A DNA stretch of 54,947 bases from Lachnospiraceae bacterium (GCA_017456585.1 JAFTJD010000022.1:1-54947), one strand, 5' to 3'; counted from the stretch's first letter, positions 8,727 to 18,070 are shown. Translations and numbers: made by a program. The notes: generated by a model not told the origin, from the sequence alone.

Positions 8727-9429
8727 GTATTTAGAACGTTTATATAACGGTATAATTAAAGAAAACCCTACTTTTGTGCTTATGCTCGGTATGTGTCCTA
8801 CACTTGCCGTTACAACATGTGCAATAAGTGGTTTACAGATGGGACTTACTACAACAGCTGTACTCATTATGTCTAACTTCCTCATTTCTCTTCTTAGAAA
8901 TGTTATCCCGGATAAGATTCGTATTCCGGCATACATCGTTGTAGTTGCGACATTGGTTACGGTAGTTGAGCTTTTGTTAGAGGCTTACCTTTATACAGTT
9001 TTTGAAACACTTGGACTTTACATTCCGCTTATCGTTGTTAACTGTATTATTCTCGGACGTGCGGAATCTTATGCATCAAAGAATACACCTGTGCTTTCGG
9101 CATTTGACGGTATCGGTATGGGTATAGGCTTTACTTTTGGCCTTACAACTATAGGCTTGGTTCGTGAACTTCTTGGAGCAGGAACAGTTTTCAATTTCCA
9201 GGTTATCCCTGAAGCAATTGACCCGATTAAGATTTTTGTACAGCCTGCCGGTGCGTTTTTCGTACTTGCACTTCTTACTATGTTGCAGAATGTATTTAAG
9301 TTAAAATCTGCTACCAACGTAGAAAAGTCAGAAAAAGATAAGCTTGCTTGTGGCGGTAACTGTATGGAGTGTCATGGTTACCAGTGTATTGCCAACAAGG
9401 AAGTTCTTACAGAGAAGAAAGATAACTAA
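8719..9429 (+). CDS. rnfE: Rnf complex subunit E with Cys-rich tail
   Basis: An integral membrane subunit of the NqrD/RnfE family with six predicted helices. The conserved NPTFVLMLGMCPTLAVTT block near residues 15-30 includes the Cys thought to help ligate an intramembrane Fe-S centre with RnfA. The start at 8719 follows GGGGAGGG and overlaps the rnfG stop. After the last helix there is a C-terminal tail with four cysteines (C211, C215, C218, C223) in the pattern CGGNCMECHGYQC. This could bind metal or an Fe-S cluster. Such a tail is absent from the short proteobacterial RsxE proteins as I remember them, though similar tails may be common in Clostridia. Confidence 0.94.
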   Translation: MNKYLERLYNGIIKENPTFVLMLGMCPTLAVTTCAISGLQMGLTTTAVLIMSNFLISLLRNVIPDKIRIPAYIVVVATLVTVVELLLEAYLYTVFETLGLYIPLIVVNCIILGRAESYASKNTPVLSAFDGIGMGIGFTFGLTTIGLVRELLGAGTVFNFQVIPEAIDPIKIFVQPAGAFFVLALLTMLQNVFKLKSATNVEKSEKDKLACGGNCMECHGYQCIANKEVLTEKKDN

Positions 9430-9446
9430 AGGGAGGAGAATAAGCT

Positions 9447-10019
9447 ATGGAATATATTGGTATTTTGATTGTATCAGCATTGGTTAGCAATGTTGTTCTT
9501 AGTCAGTTTTTAGGCTTGTGTCCTTTCCTTGGTGTATCAAAAAAGGTTGAGACGGCGACAGGTATGGGTGCGGCAGTATTATTCGTTATTACTGTTTCCT
9601 CACTTGTAACAAGCCTTTTGTACACATTTGTACTTGAAAAATTAAATCTTGGATATCTTAAAACAATAGTATTTATCCTTGTAATAGCAGCACTTGTCCA
9701 GTTCGTAGAGATGGTACTTAAAAAGAGTATGCTAAGTCTTTATCAGGCACTTGGTGTATATCTTCCTCTTATTACAACCAACTGTGCAGTTCTCGGTGTT
9801 GCACTTACTAACGTACAGAACGGATATGACCCGATTAAAAGTGTGCTTAATGGTGTAGGCATCTCATTAGGTTTTCTTATTGCAATAGTAATTCTTGCAG
9901 GTATAAGAGAGCGTAACGAGTATAATGATATTCCTAAGGCACTTAAGGGTTCACCTATTGTACTCATTACAGCAGGTCTTATGGCATTGGCTTTCGCAGG
10001 ATTTGCGGGATTAGCATAG
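9447..10019 (+). CDS. rnfA: Rnf complex subunit A
   Basis: A 190-residue integral membrane protein of the NqrE/RnfA family with six hydrophobic helices. The family block NVVLSQFLGLCPFLGVSKK (about 15-33) contains the conserved Cys of the intramembrane [2Fe-2S] site, and LITTNCAVLGVAL (about 108-120) contains the second one. RnfA and RnfE are inverted-topology homologues that together carry electrons across the membrane. The ATG follows GGGAGGAG. rnfB starts 9 bp later. Confidence 0.96.
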   Translation: MEYIGILIVSALVSNVVLSQFLGLCPFLGVSKKVETATGMGAAVLFVITVSSLVTSLLYTFVLEKLNLGYLKTIVFILVIAALVQFVEMVLKKSMLSLYQALGVYLPLITTNCAVLGVALTNVQNGYDPIKSVLNGVGISLGFLIAIVILAGIRERNEYNDIPKALKGSPIVLITAGLMALAFAGFAGLA

Positions 10020-10028
10020 GAGGGCGAC

Positions 10029-10820
10029 ATGGATATTTTAGGAGTGGTACTTGCAGCCGGTCTGATAGGAGGACTCGGTGTTATTATAGGGCTTTTACTG
10101 GGTGTAGCCGGTGAAAAGTTCAAGGTTGAAGTAGATGAAAAAGAAATCGCAGTCAGAGAGCTTCTTCCGGGCAACAACTGCGGTGGTTGTGGTTTTGCGG
10201 GCTGTGACGGACTGGCAAAAGCAATTGCTGAGGGAAGCGCACCTGTAAATGGTTGTCCTGTAGGCGGAGAGCCGGTTGCCGCTGCCATAGCAGAGGTTAT
10301 GGGTGTTGAGAGTGAAGCAGGAGAAAAGATGGTTGCATTCGTCAAGTGTGCGGGAACTTGTGATAAAGCAGTTACACAGTATAACTATTTTGGCATAACT
10401 GATTGTAATAAGGCTCAGGTTGTTCCGGGACATGGTGATAAGAAATGTAGCTATGGATGTCTTGGTTTTGGCTCATGTGTCTCAGCATGTCCTTTTGATG
10501 CTATCCATATCGTAAACGGAGTAGCATTTGTAGATAAGGATGCGTGTAAAGCATGTGGAAAATGTGTTGCGGCATGTCCAAATCATTTGATTGAACTTGT
10601 TCCATATAGTGCAGAATATAAAGTAAGTTGTAGCTCTAACGACAAGGGTAAAGCTGTAAAGGATGCTTGCGCAGCAGGTTGTATCGGCTGCTCACTTTGT
10701 GCTAAGAATTGTCCTGCAGAGGCTATAACCATTACAAATAATCTTGCAAAGATAGATTATTCACTTTGCACAGGCTGTGGTACATGTGCAACCAAATGTC
10801 CTGTAAAGATTATCAGATAA
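10029..10820 (+). CDS. rnfB: Rnf complex subunit B (ferredoxin-type)
   Basis: This subunit accepts electrons from ferredoxin on the cytoplasmic side. It has an N-terminal membrane anchor (about residues 3-26), then the [4Fe-4S] motif LLPGNNCGGCGFAGC (about 45-59) with a Cys further on in NGCPVG. Several ferredoxin-like cluster motifs follow (CSYGCLGFGSCVSACP, CKACGKCVAACP, CIGCSLCAKNCP, CTGCGTCATKCP). The 263-residue length matches multi-cluster clostridial RnfB. It closes the rnf set and is 23 bp from the NusG-domain-II gene. Confidence 0.96.
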   Translation: MDILGVVLAAGLIGGLGVIIGLLLGVAGEKFKVEVDEKEIAVRELLPGNNCGGCGFAGCDGLAKAIAEGSAPVNGCPVGGEPVAAAIAEVMGVESEAGEKMVAFVKCAGTCDKAVTQYNYFGITDCNKAQVVPGHGDKKCSYGCLGFGSCVSACPFDAIHIVNGVAFVDKDACKACGKCVAACPNHLIELVPYSAEYKVSCSSNDKGKAVKDACAAGCIGCSLCAKNCPAEAITITNNLAKIDYSLCTGCGTCATKCPVKIIR

Positions 10821-10843
10821 AAATGAATAGGGAGGTGTCGAGC

Positions 10844-11227
10844 ATGCTAAAGCGAAATGACGTATTACTTGTATTAGGGATACTGTTAACTGTGGTAATA
10901 CTGTATATTGTAAGAGGCTTAGTCATGAGCGGCGCCTCTTCTGATTATATTGAAGTACGTCTCGATGGTAAGCTTATAGCTGAATATTCCCTTGATGAGG
11001 ACAGGGAAGAGGTTATATATGCACCTGATGGTGGCTATAATATACTTACAATCAGAGACGGAAAAGTAGCAGTAAAAGAAGCAGACTGTCCGGATAAACA
11101 TTGTGTTAACAAGGGCTTTGTTTCCGGTCAGAACGAAACTATTATATGCCTGCCCAACAGGCTTGTAATCAAGCTTTGTGTGGACTCGGACAAAACGGGT
11201 ATTACACCTGATGTTATGGCACAGTAG
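10844..11227 (+). CDS. NusG domain II-containing membrane protein
   Basis: A 127-residue protein with one N-terminal transmembrane segment (about 6-26) followed by a NusG-domain-II-like beta barrel. The family's conserved Cys block is present as CPDKHCVNKG near residue 84 and is followed by IICLPNRLVIKL. The start at 10844 follows GGGAGGTGTCGAGC. In many Clostridia a protein of this kind sits between rnf and a Gx-type transporter, as here. Its function is unknown. The external Cys pair suggests redox or metal chemistry linked to Rnf, but that is inference. Confidence 0.85.
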   Translation: MLKRNDVLLVLGILLTVVILYIVRGLVMSGASSDYIEVRLDGKLIAEYSLDEDREEVIYAPDGGYNILTIRDGKVAVKEADCPDKHCVNKGFVSGQNETIICLPNRLVIKLCVDSDKTGITPDVMAQ

Positions 11228-11247
11228 GGTGCTTGGACGGAGGATAT

Positions 11248-11775
11248 ATGAAGGATAAAAGATTCCGAACAATTGCATATAGTGGTATTCTTGTTGCAGT
11301 TGCATTTCTGCTAAGTTATATAGAGATGCTTATACCATTGCCGATTGGAATTCCGGGAGTAAAGCTTGGACTTGCTAATCTTGTGGTATTCGCGGCTATA
11401 TATATGATAGAAGATAAAAAAACGGTATATATGATTGCGATAGTGAGAATAATTCTTACCGCAATCACTTTTGGAAATGCGTATTCATTCCTTTTCAGCT
11501 TTGCAGGAGGAATGTTGAGTCTTTCATTAATGTATGCTTGCCAAAAGCGGTGTATATTTGGTAGAATAGGGATAAGTATACTAGGAGGAGTGGGCCATAA
11601 TGTAGCTCAGATAGCTGTGGCTGCATTAGTGCTCGAAACGCCGGAGCTCGTATGGTATTTGCCGACCCTGTTGATTGCAGGAACAATTGCAGGAGCGGTT
11701 ATTGGTTTGGTCGGAGCACTTGTCTTGGAAAGGGTTCTCGGACAGTACAAGGGAGTTGACAAAAGTGAAGATTAG
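11248..11775 (+). CDS. Gx transporter family membrane protein
   Basis: A 175-residue membrane protein with five or six helices and an ECF S-component-like layout. The typical family block LIPLPIGIPGVKLGLANLVV is present near residues 28-47. Members of this family (heptaprenyl diphosphate synthase component I / Gx transporters) usually neighbour Rnf and NusG-II genes, as here. The start at 11248 follows GGAGGATAT. The last 11 bp overlap the next gene. Substrate is unknown; a polyprenyl-related or vitamin uptake role has been proposed for relatives. Confidence 0.82.
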   Translation: MKDKRFRTIAYSGILVAVAFLLSYIEMLIPLPIGIPGVKLGLANLVVFAAIYMIEDKKTVYMIAIVRIILTAITFGNAYSFLFSFAGGMLSLSLMYACQKRCIFGRIGISILGGVGHNVAQIAVAALVLETPELVWYLPTLLIAGTIAGAVIGLVGALVLERVLGQYKGVDKSED

Positions 11776-13225
11776 AGGTGCTATACTGGCAGTCTTAACT
11801 GTTGGTTTTTTGGTATGTAATGGTTGTATTGTTGAAATGTATGAAGATTACAAACGGGACAATGCCAGGAAGGAAACAACATCTGTTGTGGAGACTACAA
11901 CGTTTTCACTGCCTGAAGTTAAGAAGGACACTTTGTTCGGAATAGTTACAGAGGTAGATGTTGATAATAAACTTATTACGATAAAAAACATTGAGACAAG
12001 CGAAGTTGTCTCTTATTCTTATACAGGGGCAACGGATGTTAGAGATAAATATGACAATATCATGGCAATGGCACTTATGGAGCCGGGGGATATTGTAGAA
12101 GGTGAGTATTGTGTGGACAATAATCATCTTAATACACTTGGAATATCTAAGAACGCATGGGAGAATCTACGTGTACATAATTGGAAATATTCCCGTGAGG
12201 GCAATTATCTTAGAATCGGCAATCAGAAATATGACTTGTATGATGCTAAGGTGGTAGTCTCTGACGGAGAAGTGATAGATATTCGTGAACTCGCAGAGGT
12301 TGATGAGCTTATTGTCAGAGGCTATGAGAATAAGGTTTATTCAATTACTGTGCTTAAAGGACATGGATATGTCAGCCTCAAGAATGATTCATATTTCTTT
12401 AATGGAATAGTGACTGTCGGAAATGATGTCGGACTTGAGATTACGGACGATATGCTTATCATGGTTGGTGAAGGTGAGCACATGCTTTCCGTAAGTAAGA
12501 ACGGTGTCGGAGGTTCGGTACTCATCAATGTACCAAGGAATAAAGAGATTGTTGTGGATATAGGTGAATTTCAGGGTGAGGTAAATGAATACGGAAGTAT
12601 TAGTTTTACTATTACACCTAAGGATGCGACACTTTACATAGATGGAAGGAAGAAAGATTACAGCGAGCTTGTGGAGCTGGAGTTTGGAACATATACCATT
12701 GCGGTAGAAGCAGAAGGCTATGTTCCGTATATAGGAGATTTGGTGGTTAGCGATACCTTCCAAAAGAAAGTGATTTCACTGGGATTGGAGAAAGCGGAAA
12801 ATATTACCACAGGTGAAGAAGAGACCACTACAGGGGAGAATAACACAGAGGAAGAAACCACTGTTGAAGAGAATAATAGTGAGGGTAATAATGGTGAGGA
12901 AGAGACAACTGTTGGTGAACAGGAGACTATTCCTGATGATTCAAACATTGAAGAAGGGCTTGTAGATGATACTACGGAACCAACCATTATTTATACAGGA
13001 GAAAAAGATGTTTCCAAGTACAATATATATATTGAAACACCTACGGGGGCAGAAGTATATTTTGACAGCGAATACATCGGAATTGCTCCGGTTAAGATGC
13101 CTAAACAGAGTGGAATGCATACTATTATTCTCAAAAAAGACGGATACAAAACAAGGGCATACACGATTGAGATTTCGGCTGAAGCACGAGATGAGCATTT
13201 CAGCTTTATGTCAATGACAGAATAG
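11765..13225 (+). CDS. PEGA-domain lipoprotein upstream of the Pel cluster
   Basis: A GTG start at 11765 after AAGGGAG gives an N-terminal lipoprotein signal with lipobox FLVCNGC (Cys at about 21). A beta-rich region follows. A first PEGA-like domain lies near residues 280-335 (TPKDATLYIDGR ... EAEGYVPY). A Glu/Thr/Asn-rich low-complexity linker spans about 345-410, and a clear C-terminal PEGA domain spans about 428-480 (IETPTGAEVYFDSEYIG ... LKKDGYKTRAYTI). PEGA domains are associated with surface or polysaccharide contact. The gene overlaps the transporter before it and ends 26 bp before pelD. No homologue in classical pel operons is known to me, so a role in holding or sensing polysaccharide at the membrane is inferred from position. 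Confidence 0.8.
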   Translation: MKIRGAILAVLTVGFLVCNGCIVEMYEDYKRDNARKETTSVVETTTFSLPEVKKDTLFGIVTEVDVDNKLITIKNIETSEVVSYSYTGATDVRDKYDNIMAMALMEPGDIVEGEYCVDNNHLNTLGISKNAWENLRVHNWKYSREGNYLRIGNQKYDLYDAKVVVSDGEVIDIRELAEVDELIVRGYENKVYSITVLKGHGYVSLKNDSYFFNGIVTVGNDVGLEITDDMLIMVGEGEHMLSVSKNGVGGSVLINVPRNKEIVVDIGEFQGEVNEYGSISFTITPKDATLYIDGRKKDYSELVELEFGTYTIAVEAEGYVPYIGDLVVSDTFQKKVISLGLEKAENITTGEEETTTGENNTEEETTVEENNSEGNNGEEETTVGEQETIPDDSNIEEGLVDDTTEPTIIYTGEKDVSKYNIYIETPTGAEVYFDSEYIGIAPVKMPKQSGMHTIILKKDGYKTRAYTIEISAEARDEHFSFMSMTE

Positions 13226-13251
13226 ACCCGGTTTGAAAGGGGTGAGACACC

Positions 13252-15342
13252 ATGGATGTATTATATACAGGAAACGTAGAAGTTATTTCACAGAAATTTT
13301 TTGATACAATAAATATAAATGACAAAAAGGTTATTTTCAGCGAAACTAAGAAGCTTAGCTTTGAAGGAGATAACATAGTTGTTTTTGACAGAGGCGAAAG
13401 ACAGGATAATTTACGAGATGTATATACTACATTTAATTTCGAAACCGTGGTGTATTTTTCCCAAGCGTTAGATGGGGCATTGCATATATTTGATGAACTG
13501 GAGAAATTAGAGAGTAATCTGTATTTTTGCAGAAGAAATAAGGTTAAGAATTTTGTTTATGTAACTGCCAATGATTTATATAAGGATAATGAGGCTAAAC
13601 CACTCGGAACAAGCCGAGAGATACTTGTAGAGGCTTGCGATAAGCTTTGTCAGGCATTTGCATCAGAGAACAGTATTAATTTTATTATACTTAGAACACC
13701 ATATATTTACAGTATGGGTGATGCGAATAATCAGTTTAACGAATGGATTAGGTCTGCAATTGATGACAGGAAGCTTGAATTTAGAGCGCAACAGGATGCA
13801 GTTACAGATTTTGTATGTGATGAGGATTTGGCAGTACTTATAGAAAGAATATTGGATGAGCCCAATATATCCAAGTATTGCATAATGAATATATCCGGTG
13901 ACAATGAGATGACTTTTAAGGACTTTGAACTTTTGATTACGGAGCAGTTGCCGGATGTTAAAGCTGAATACAAGGATAATCTTAATGCAATTCCGGGATA
14001 TATTAAGAATCAGATAGCAAGGAATGAATTCGGATGGGCACCGAAACATCTTATCGCAGATGATGTGTCGGAGGTAATAGAGCGCAACGAATTTGTAAGA
14101 TACAAAAGACAACAGTATATCCGAAGAAAAGCAAGAATTGAGAAGATACAGAATAAGGTGCGTATAGCGATTGAGATGATAGTTTTGTTTTTACTGACTG
14201 AAGTTCTTAATCATTATACCAGAGACAATGTGCTTACAAGTTTTATAGATTTAAGAATGATATTTGTTGTTATCATGGGTGTCATGAACGGCTTGAATGC
14301 CGGAATAATAGCGGCAGTTCTTGCGTCCATGGGATATATTTCCGACAATGCCGCTAATATGCAATGGCAGATTATATTTTACAATGTTCAGAACTGGTTA
14401 CCATTTGCCTGCTATTTTCTGCTTGGTTCGGCATGCGGATATAATAAGGACAGACATGAGGATGATACTGCATATGCCAAGGAGCAGCATGATATTCTGG
14501 AACAGAAATACATTTTCCTTAATGACTTGTATGTTCAGGCACTTGACAGTAAGGAAGCATTTAATAACCAGATTCTTGGTTACAAGGACAGCTTTGGTAA
14601 GATTTACAGCATAGTTAAGAGACTTAATGCGGTAGTTCCGGATAAAATTTTCTTCGAAGCAATCAACGTGCTTGAAGAATTGCTTGAAAATAACAGTGTT
14701 GCCATATATTCCATTAACGATAAAAGTGATTTTGCCAGATTGATAATCTGTTCAAAGAGTCTTACCAGAACTCTTGCTAAGTCCTTGAAATTATCAGATT
14801 ATCCTAAGGTGCTTGATAAAATATCACAGAATAAATTATTTGTCAATTTGGAAGGGACTGAGGGCTATCCGGCATATGTGGCACCGATTTATCGAAACTG
14901 TAATCTGGAAGGAATCTTGGTATTAAAATATGCAAAGAACATTAACATGAATACGGAGTTTGCTAATAAGTTTAGCATAGTTGCAGACCTTATAAGAGAT
15001 TCATTGTTCCGCGCATATGACTATAATGAGCAGACCTATAGATATGTTGATAATACTCAATTCTTAGAGGCAGATGCGTTCGAAGAGATAATTAAGATAA
15101 AAGATGAGATGCGCGACAGTGAATATATAGATTATGTGCTTCTTAAGATTGAACGCGGTAACAGGACGCTTGAGGAATTTAGTACGATAGTAGGCGGTAT
15201 GATTCGAAGTACAGACATCATGGGCTTAGCTAAGAACGGAGAAACATACCTTTTACTTAGTCAGACAAGACGAGACAATATGAGCGTTGTAGAAGAAAGA
15301 ATGAAGAAAAACGACATAGAATTCGAGGTCGTAAAGGGATAA
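13252..15342 (+). CDS. pelD: PelD-type c-di-GMP receptor fused to a degenerate SDR domain
   Basis: Residues 1-290 resemble an NAD-dependent epimerase/SDR fold (VVYFSQALDG, FVYVTANDLY, IILRTPYIY), but the Gly-rich NAD motif is degraded (LYTGNVEVIS) and no YxxxK active site is visible. About four membrane helices follow (304-397), then a GAF-like domain (about 430-580) and a C-terminal degenerate GGDEF domain (about 600-696). The GGDEF signature is replaced by KNGET, so no cyclase activity is expected. An intact I-site RSTD (652-655) lies five residues upstream, the spacing used for c-di-GMP binding. PelD in Pseudomonas and in Bacillus cereus binds c-di-GMP this way to activate Pel export and synthesis. 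The start follows AAAGGGGTGAG. The pelE start lies 4 bp after the stop. Confidence 0.87.
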   Translation: MDVLYTGNVEVISQKFFDTININDKKVIFSETKKLSFEGDNIVVFDRGERQDNLRDVYTTFNFETVVYFSQALDGALHIFDELEKLESNLYFCRRNKVKNFVYVTANDLYKDNEAKPLGTSREILVEACDKLCQAFASENSINFIILRTPYIYSMGDANNQFNEWIRSAIDDRKLEFRAQQDAVTDFVCDEDLAVLIERILDEPNISKYCIMNISGDNEMTFKDFELLITEQLPDVKAEYKDNLNAIPGYIKNQIARNEFGWAPKHLIADDVSEVIERNEFVRYKRQQYIRRKARIEKIQNKVRIAIEMIVLFLLTEVLNHYTRDNVLTSFIDLRMIFVVIMGVMNGLNAGIIAAVLASMGYISDNAANMQWQIIFYNVQNWLPFACYFLLGSACGYNKDRHEDDTAYAKEQHDILEQKYIFLNDLYVQALDSKEAFNNQILGYKDSFGKIYSIVKRLNAVVPDKIFFEAINVLEELLENNSVAIYSINDKSDFARLIICSKSLTRTLAKSLKLSDYPKVLDKISQNKLFVNLEGTEGYPAYVAPIYRNCNLEGILVLKYAKNINMNTEFANKFSIVADLIRDSLFRAYDYNEQTYRYVDNTQFLEADAFEEIIKIKDEMRDSEYIDYVLLKIERGNRTLEEFSTIVGGMIRSTDIMGLAKNGETYLLLSQTRRDNMSVVEERMKKNDIEFEVVKG

Positions 15343-15346
15343 AAAA

Positions 15347-16237
15347 ATGATACATATTTTGATTGGAATACATTTGATGGTGTGTCTGGTGATATGTATA
15401 TTGATTAAAAAGAAGATAATGCATACACAAGAGTCTATGCTGGTTGTTCTTTTTTGTATTCCGTTGTTCGGTACACTTATGATATGTGCATATGAATATT
15501 ATGAGCGTAAGAACAAATTTGGCAAAGACGAGATAAGTGTAGAGAAGCTTAAGATAGAAGATATAAAGTATCAAAGCATTATCACCAAGGATAATTCAAA
15601 TGCGGATATAGCTGTCCCGTTGGAGGAGGCTATGCTTGTAAATGATACAAAGACGCAAAGAAGACTTATGATGGATGTTCTTCAGTATAAGCCGCAGGAG
15701 TATGTACATGTTCTTCAAAGAGCCAGACTTTCGGAGGATTCTGAGCTGTCGCACTATGCGACCACAACCATGATGCAGATACAGAGTGATTACGAATTAA
15801 GAATTCATGATTTGGAAGCTCTTATGGATAATCATCCGAATGATAAGAAACTGATGAAGGAATATCGTAAGGTTCTTAACGAATACATGAAATCAGGACT
15901 TCTTTCCGGAAGCGTACAGAAGGTATATCAGGTTAAGCTGCGCGATATTCTTAAAAGGCTTATGGAAGAGAATCCGGAGAAAATGCGATATACACTGGAA
16001 TATATTGAATGTTGCCTGGAAGAGCAGGAATATGACGGACTTGAAGAGATTATAAATGCTGCAAAGGAGAGATGGCCTGAGGAAGAACTGGTATATCAAC
16101 GAATAGTTGATTATTACTGGCGTAGGGCAGAAGGTGACAAGATAAGGGAAGTCCTTCGTGAGATACAAGACAAAAATATCTATCTATCGCATGAAGGAAG
16201 AAAATGGTTTGATTTTTGGAATGATAGGGAGATGTAA
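15347..16237 (+). CDS. pelE: PelE-like membrane/TPR protein
   Basis: A 296-residue protein with two N-terminal membrane helices (about 2-20 and 29-47), followed by a wholly helical cytoplasmic part with repeat-like helix pairs (for example near 105-160 and 200-280), consistent with TPR-type repeats. PelE in known pel operons is a small membrane protein with TPRs that binds PelD. Identity here rests mainly on the position between pelD and pelA and on this architecture, since primary sequence conservation is low. The ATG follows AAAGGGATAA. The stop is 2 bp from the next start. Confidence 0.72.
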   Translation: MIHILIGIHLMVCLVICILIKKKIMHTQESMLVVLFCIPLFGTLMICAYEYYERKNKFGKDEISVEKLKIEDIKYQSIITKDNSNADIAVPLEEAMLVNDTKTQRRLMMDVLQYKPQEYVHVLQRARLSEDSELSHYATTTMMQIQSDYELRIHDLEALMDNHPNDKKLMKEYRKVLNEYMKSGLLSGSVQKVYQVKLRDILKRLMEENPEKMRYTLEYIECCLEEQEYDGLEEIINAAKERWPEEELVYQRIVDYYWRRAEGDKIREVLREIQDKNIYLSHEGRKWFDFWNDREM

Positions 16238-16239
16238 TA

Positions 16240-18066
16240 GTGAAAAAAGAGGGAATGAAGAAAATTCTCATCCCGATTATAATACTGTTAGCATGTAGTC
16301 TGATAGTTTTTCTTGAAAGAAAAGGGGTAATTTTAAAAAATATAAACAATGATAGTATAGAAGCACTCGAGTTTACCGATATGGTAGAAACAGATACGGA
16401 GTGCCTTATTGTGTTTGATGCAAATGATAATATCAGTATAGGCGTAAAGGACATGATGGCATATGTGCTTGGTGACATGAAGATAGGATATGATGTTACT
16501 AAGGTTGGGGACATTTCTGCTGTCGATTATAGTAAATATAAGACTGTAGTGCTTGCACTGGAGGAATGGGATTTGCTTGGCGAGAGCATATTTGAAATAT
16601 GCGATTTCGTTGAGAATGGCGGCAATATGATGGCGGCCATTACACCACGTATAGGCGTGGTAGTACGTGCAGTTGCCCAGAAGCTTGGTATCGTTAGTGA
16701 ATTAGAGGGTTATGCTGCGATTATGGGCTTTAAGATAGAAGACGAATGCATGATTGGCGCAATTGACGGGCAAGACATATATTATCTTAGCGAGGAGCCT
16801 ATGGAGATATCATTGGATGTAGGCCTTAGTGATAAGGCTAAGATATACGTTTCCTCAGAAAACGGCAAGGTTCCGATAATATGGAAAATGCCCTATGGTG
16901 AAGGCGATTTTGTTATAGTCAATGAGTCTATCGTGGAGAAGTTCCAAAGAGGCTTTTTGTGTATGGCATACAGTACCCTTAATGATGTTACCATTTATCC
17001 GGTAATCAATGGTTCGACTTTTTATCTTGATGATTTTCCGTCACCGACTCCGGGAGGCGATTCAGAATACATAGAAAGAGATTATGGCGTAGATGTAGCA
17101 AGCTTCTATTCGACTATTTGGTGGCCGAGAATGTTGGAGCTTAGCAGCAAATTTAATATAAGATATTCCGGATTTATAATAGAAAAATATTCGGATCAGG
17201 TAGAGGCACCTTTCGAAACCAATACACTTGCATCACAGTTTACCACCTTTGGTAATATGCTTCTTAATACCGGAGGAGAGTTGGGATTTCATGGATATAA
17301 TCATATGCCGCTTTGTATTAAAGGTATTGATGATGGCAGAGAGTTCGCTGACTATAATCTATGGGCTTCTAAGGAAGATATTATCGCTGCCATGACGGAG
17401 CTTAATAATTTCTCCAAGGGGCTTTTCCCTAAGGCGAAGTTTACAGTATATGTTCCGCCATCAAATATTATTTCGGATGCAGGAATAGAAGCACTTACGG
17501 AAGCATGTCCTTATATAAAGGTCATAGCAGGAACTTATCTTCCGGATGAAGGAAGTAAGGTGTATGAGCAGGAATTTGAGGTGGATGAAAATGGCATCAT
17601 CCATACACCGCGTGTTACTTCGGGTTGTACAATGAGTTATTACGATTATGTTACGGTATTCTCGGAGCTTAATTACCATTTTGTCCAGTCGCATTTTACT
17701 CACCCGGATGATACACTTGATGTTGACCGTGGAGCAGCACTTGGTTGGGAAACACTTAGTAATAATCTGGAGCAATATATGGAATGGATATATGCTTCTG
17801 CTCCGATGATATCCAATCTTACGGCAAGTGAGCTTGGAACAGCGGTTTTAAAATATGACAGCCTTTCCGTTGACAGAGAATACGATGAAGATGCCAAGAA
17901 GCTTACGGTAAAGCTTGGCGGTTTTGCAGGTGATGCGTATTTTCTTATGAGGATAAACGAGGGAGAGCTTGGAACTACAGAGAATTGTGAGGCTCAGCAT
18001 GTTACAGGTAATCTTTATCTTGTGCATGCAACAAAGGATGAGATAAGTATCTGTCTGAAAGGATAA
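16240..18066 (+). CDS. pelA: PelA deacetylase-type protein (DUF2194)
   Basis: An N-terminal membrane anchor (about residues 8-24) leads to an alpha/beta domain (about 40-230) that looks like a class I glutamine amidotransferase fold. A polysaccharide-deacetylase-like barrel follows (about 255-520). Metal-site candidates are Asp264-Asp265 in YLDDFPSP and His351/His355 in HGYNH, the His-x3-His pattern of CE4-like deacetylases; SHFTHPDD occurs near 485. The C-terminal part is beta-rich. In Gram-positive pel operons the deacetylase part of PelA is encoded alone, without the glycoside hydrolase domain, and the same holds here. The expected role is partial deacetylation of the exported polymer outside the membrane. 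GTG start after AGGGAGATG. Confidence 0.84.
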   Translation: MKKEGMKKILIPIIILLACSLIVFLERKGVILKNINNDSIEALEFTDMVETDTECLIVFDANDNISIGVKDMMAYVLGDMKIGYDVTKVGDISAVDYSKYKTVVLALEEWDLLGESIFEICDFVENGGNMMAAITPRIGVVVRAVAQKLGIVSELEGYAAIMGFKIEDECMIGAIDGQDIYYLSEEPMEISLDVGLSDKAKIYVSSENGKVPIIWKMPYGEGDFVIVNESIVEKFQRGFLCMAYSTLNDVTIYPVINGSTFYLDDFPSPTPGGDSEYIERDYGVDVASFYSTIWWPRMLELSSKFNIRYSGFIIEKYSDQVEAPFETNTLASQFTTFGNMLLNTGGELGFHGYNHMPLCIKGIDDGREFADYNLWASKEDIIAAMTELNNFSKGLFPKAKFTVYVPPSNIISDAGIEALTEACPYIKVIAGTYLPDEGSKVYEQEFEVDENGIIHTPRVTSGCTMSYYDYVTVFSELNYHFVQSHFTHPDDTLDVDRGAALGWETLSNNLEQYMEWIYASAPMISNLTASELGTAVLKYDSLSVDREYDEDAKKLTVKLGGFAGDAYFLMRINEGELGTTENCEAQHVTGNLYLVHATKDEISICLKG

Positions 18067-18070
18067 TGAT

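Noticed and set aside
11228..13251. c-di-GMP riboswitch ahead of the Pel genes
   Set aside because: The gaps before the PEGA gene and pelD are too short, and I saw no GEMM-type conserved sequence.
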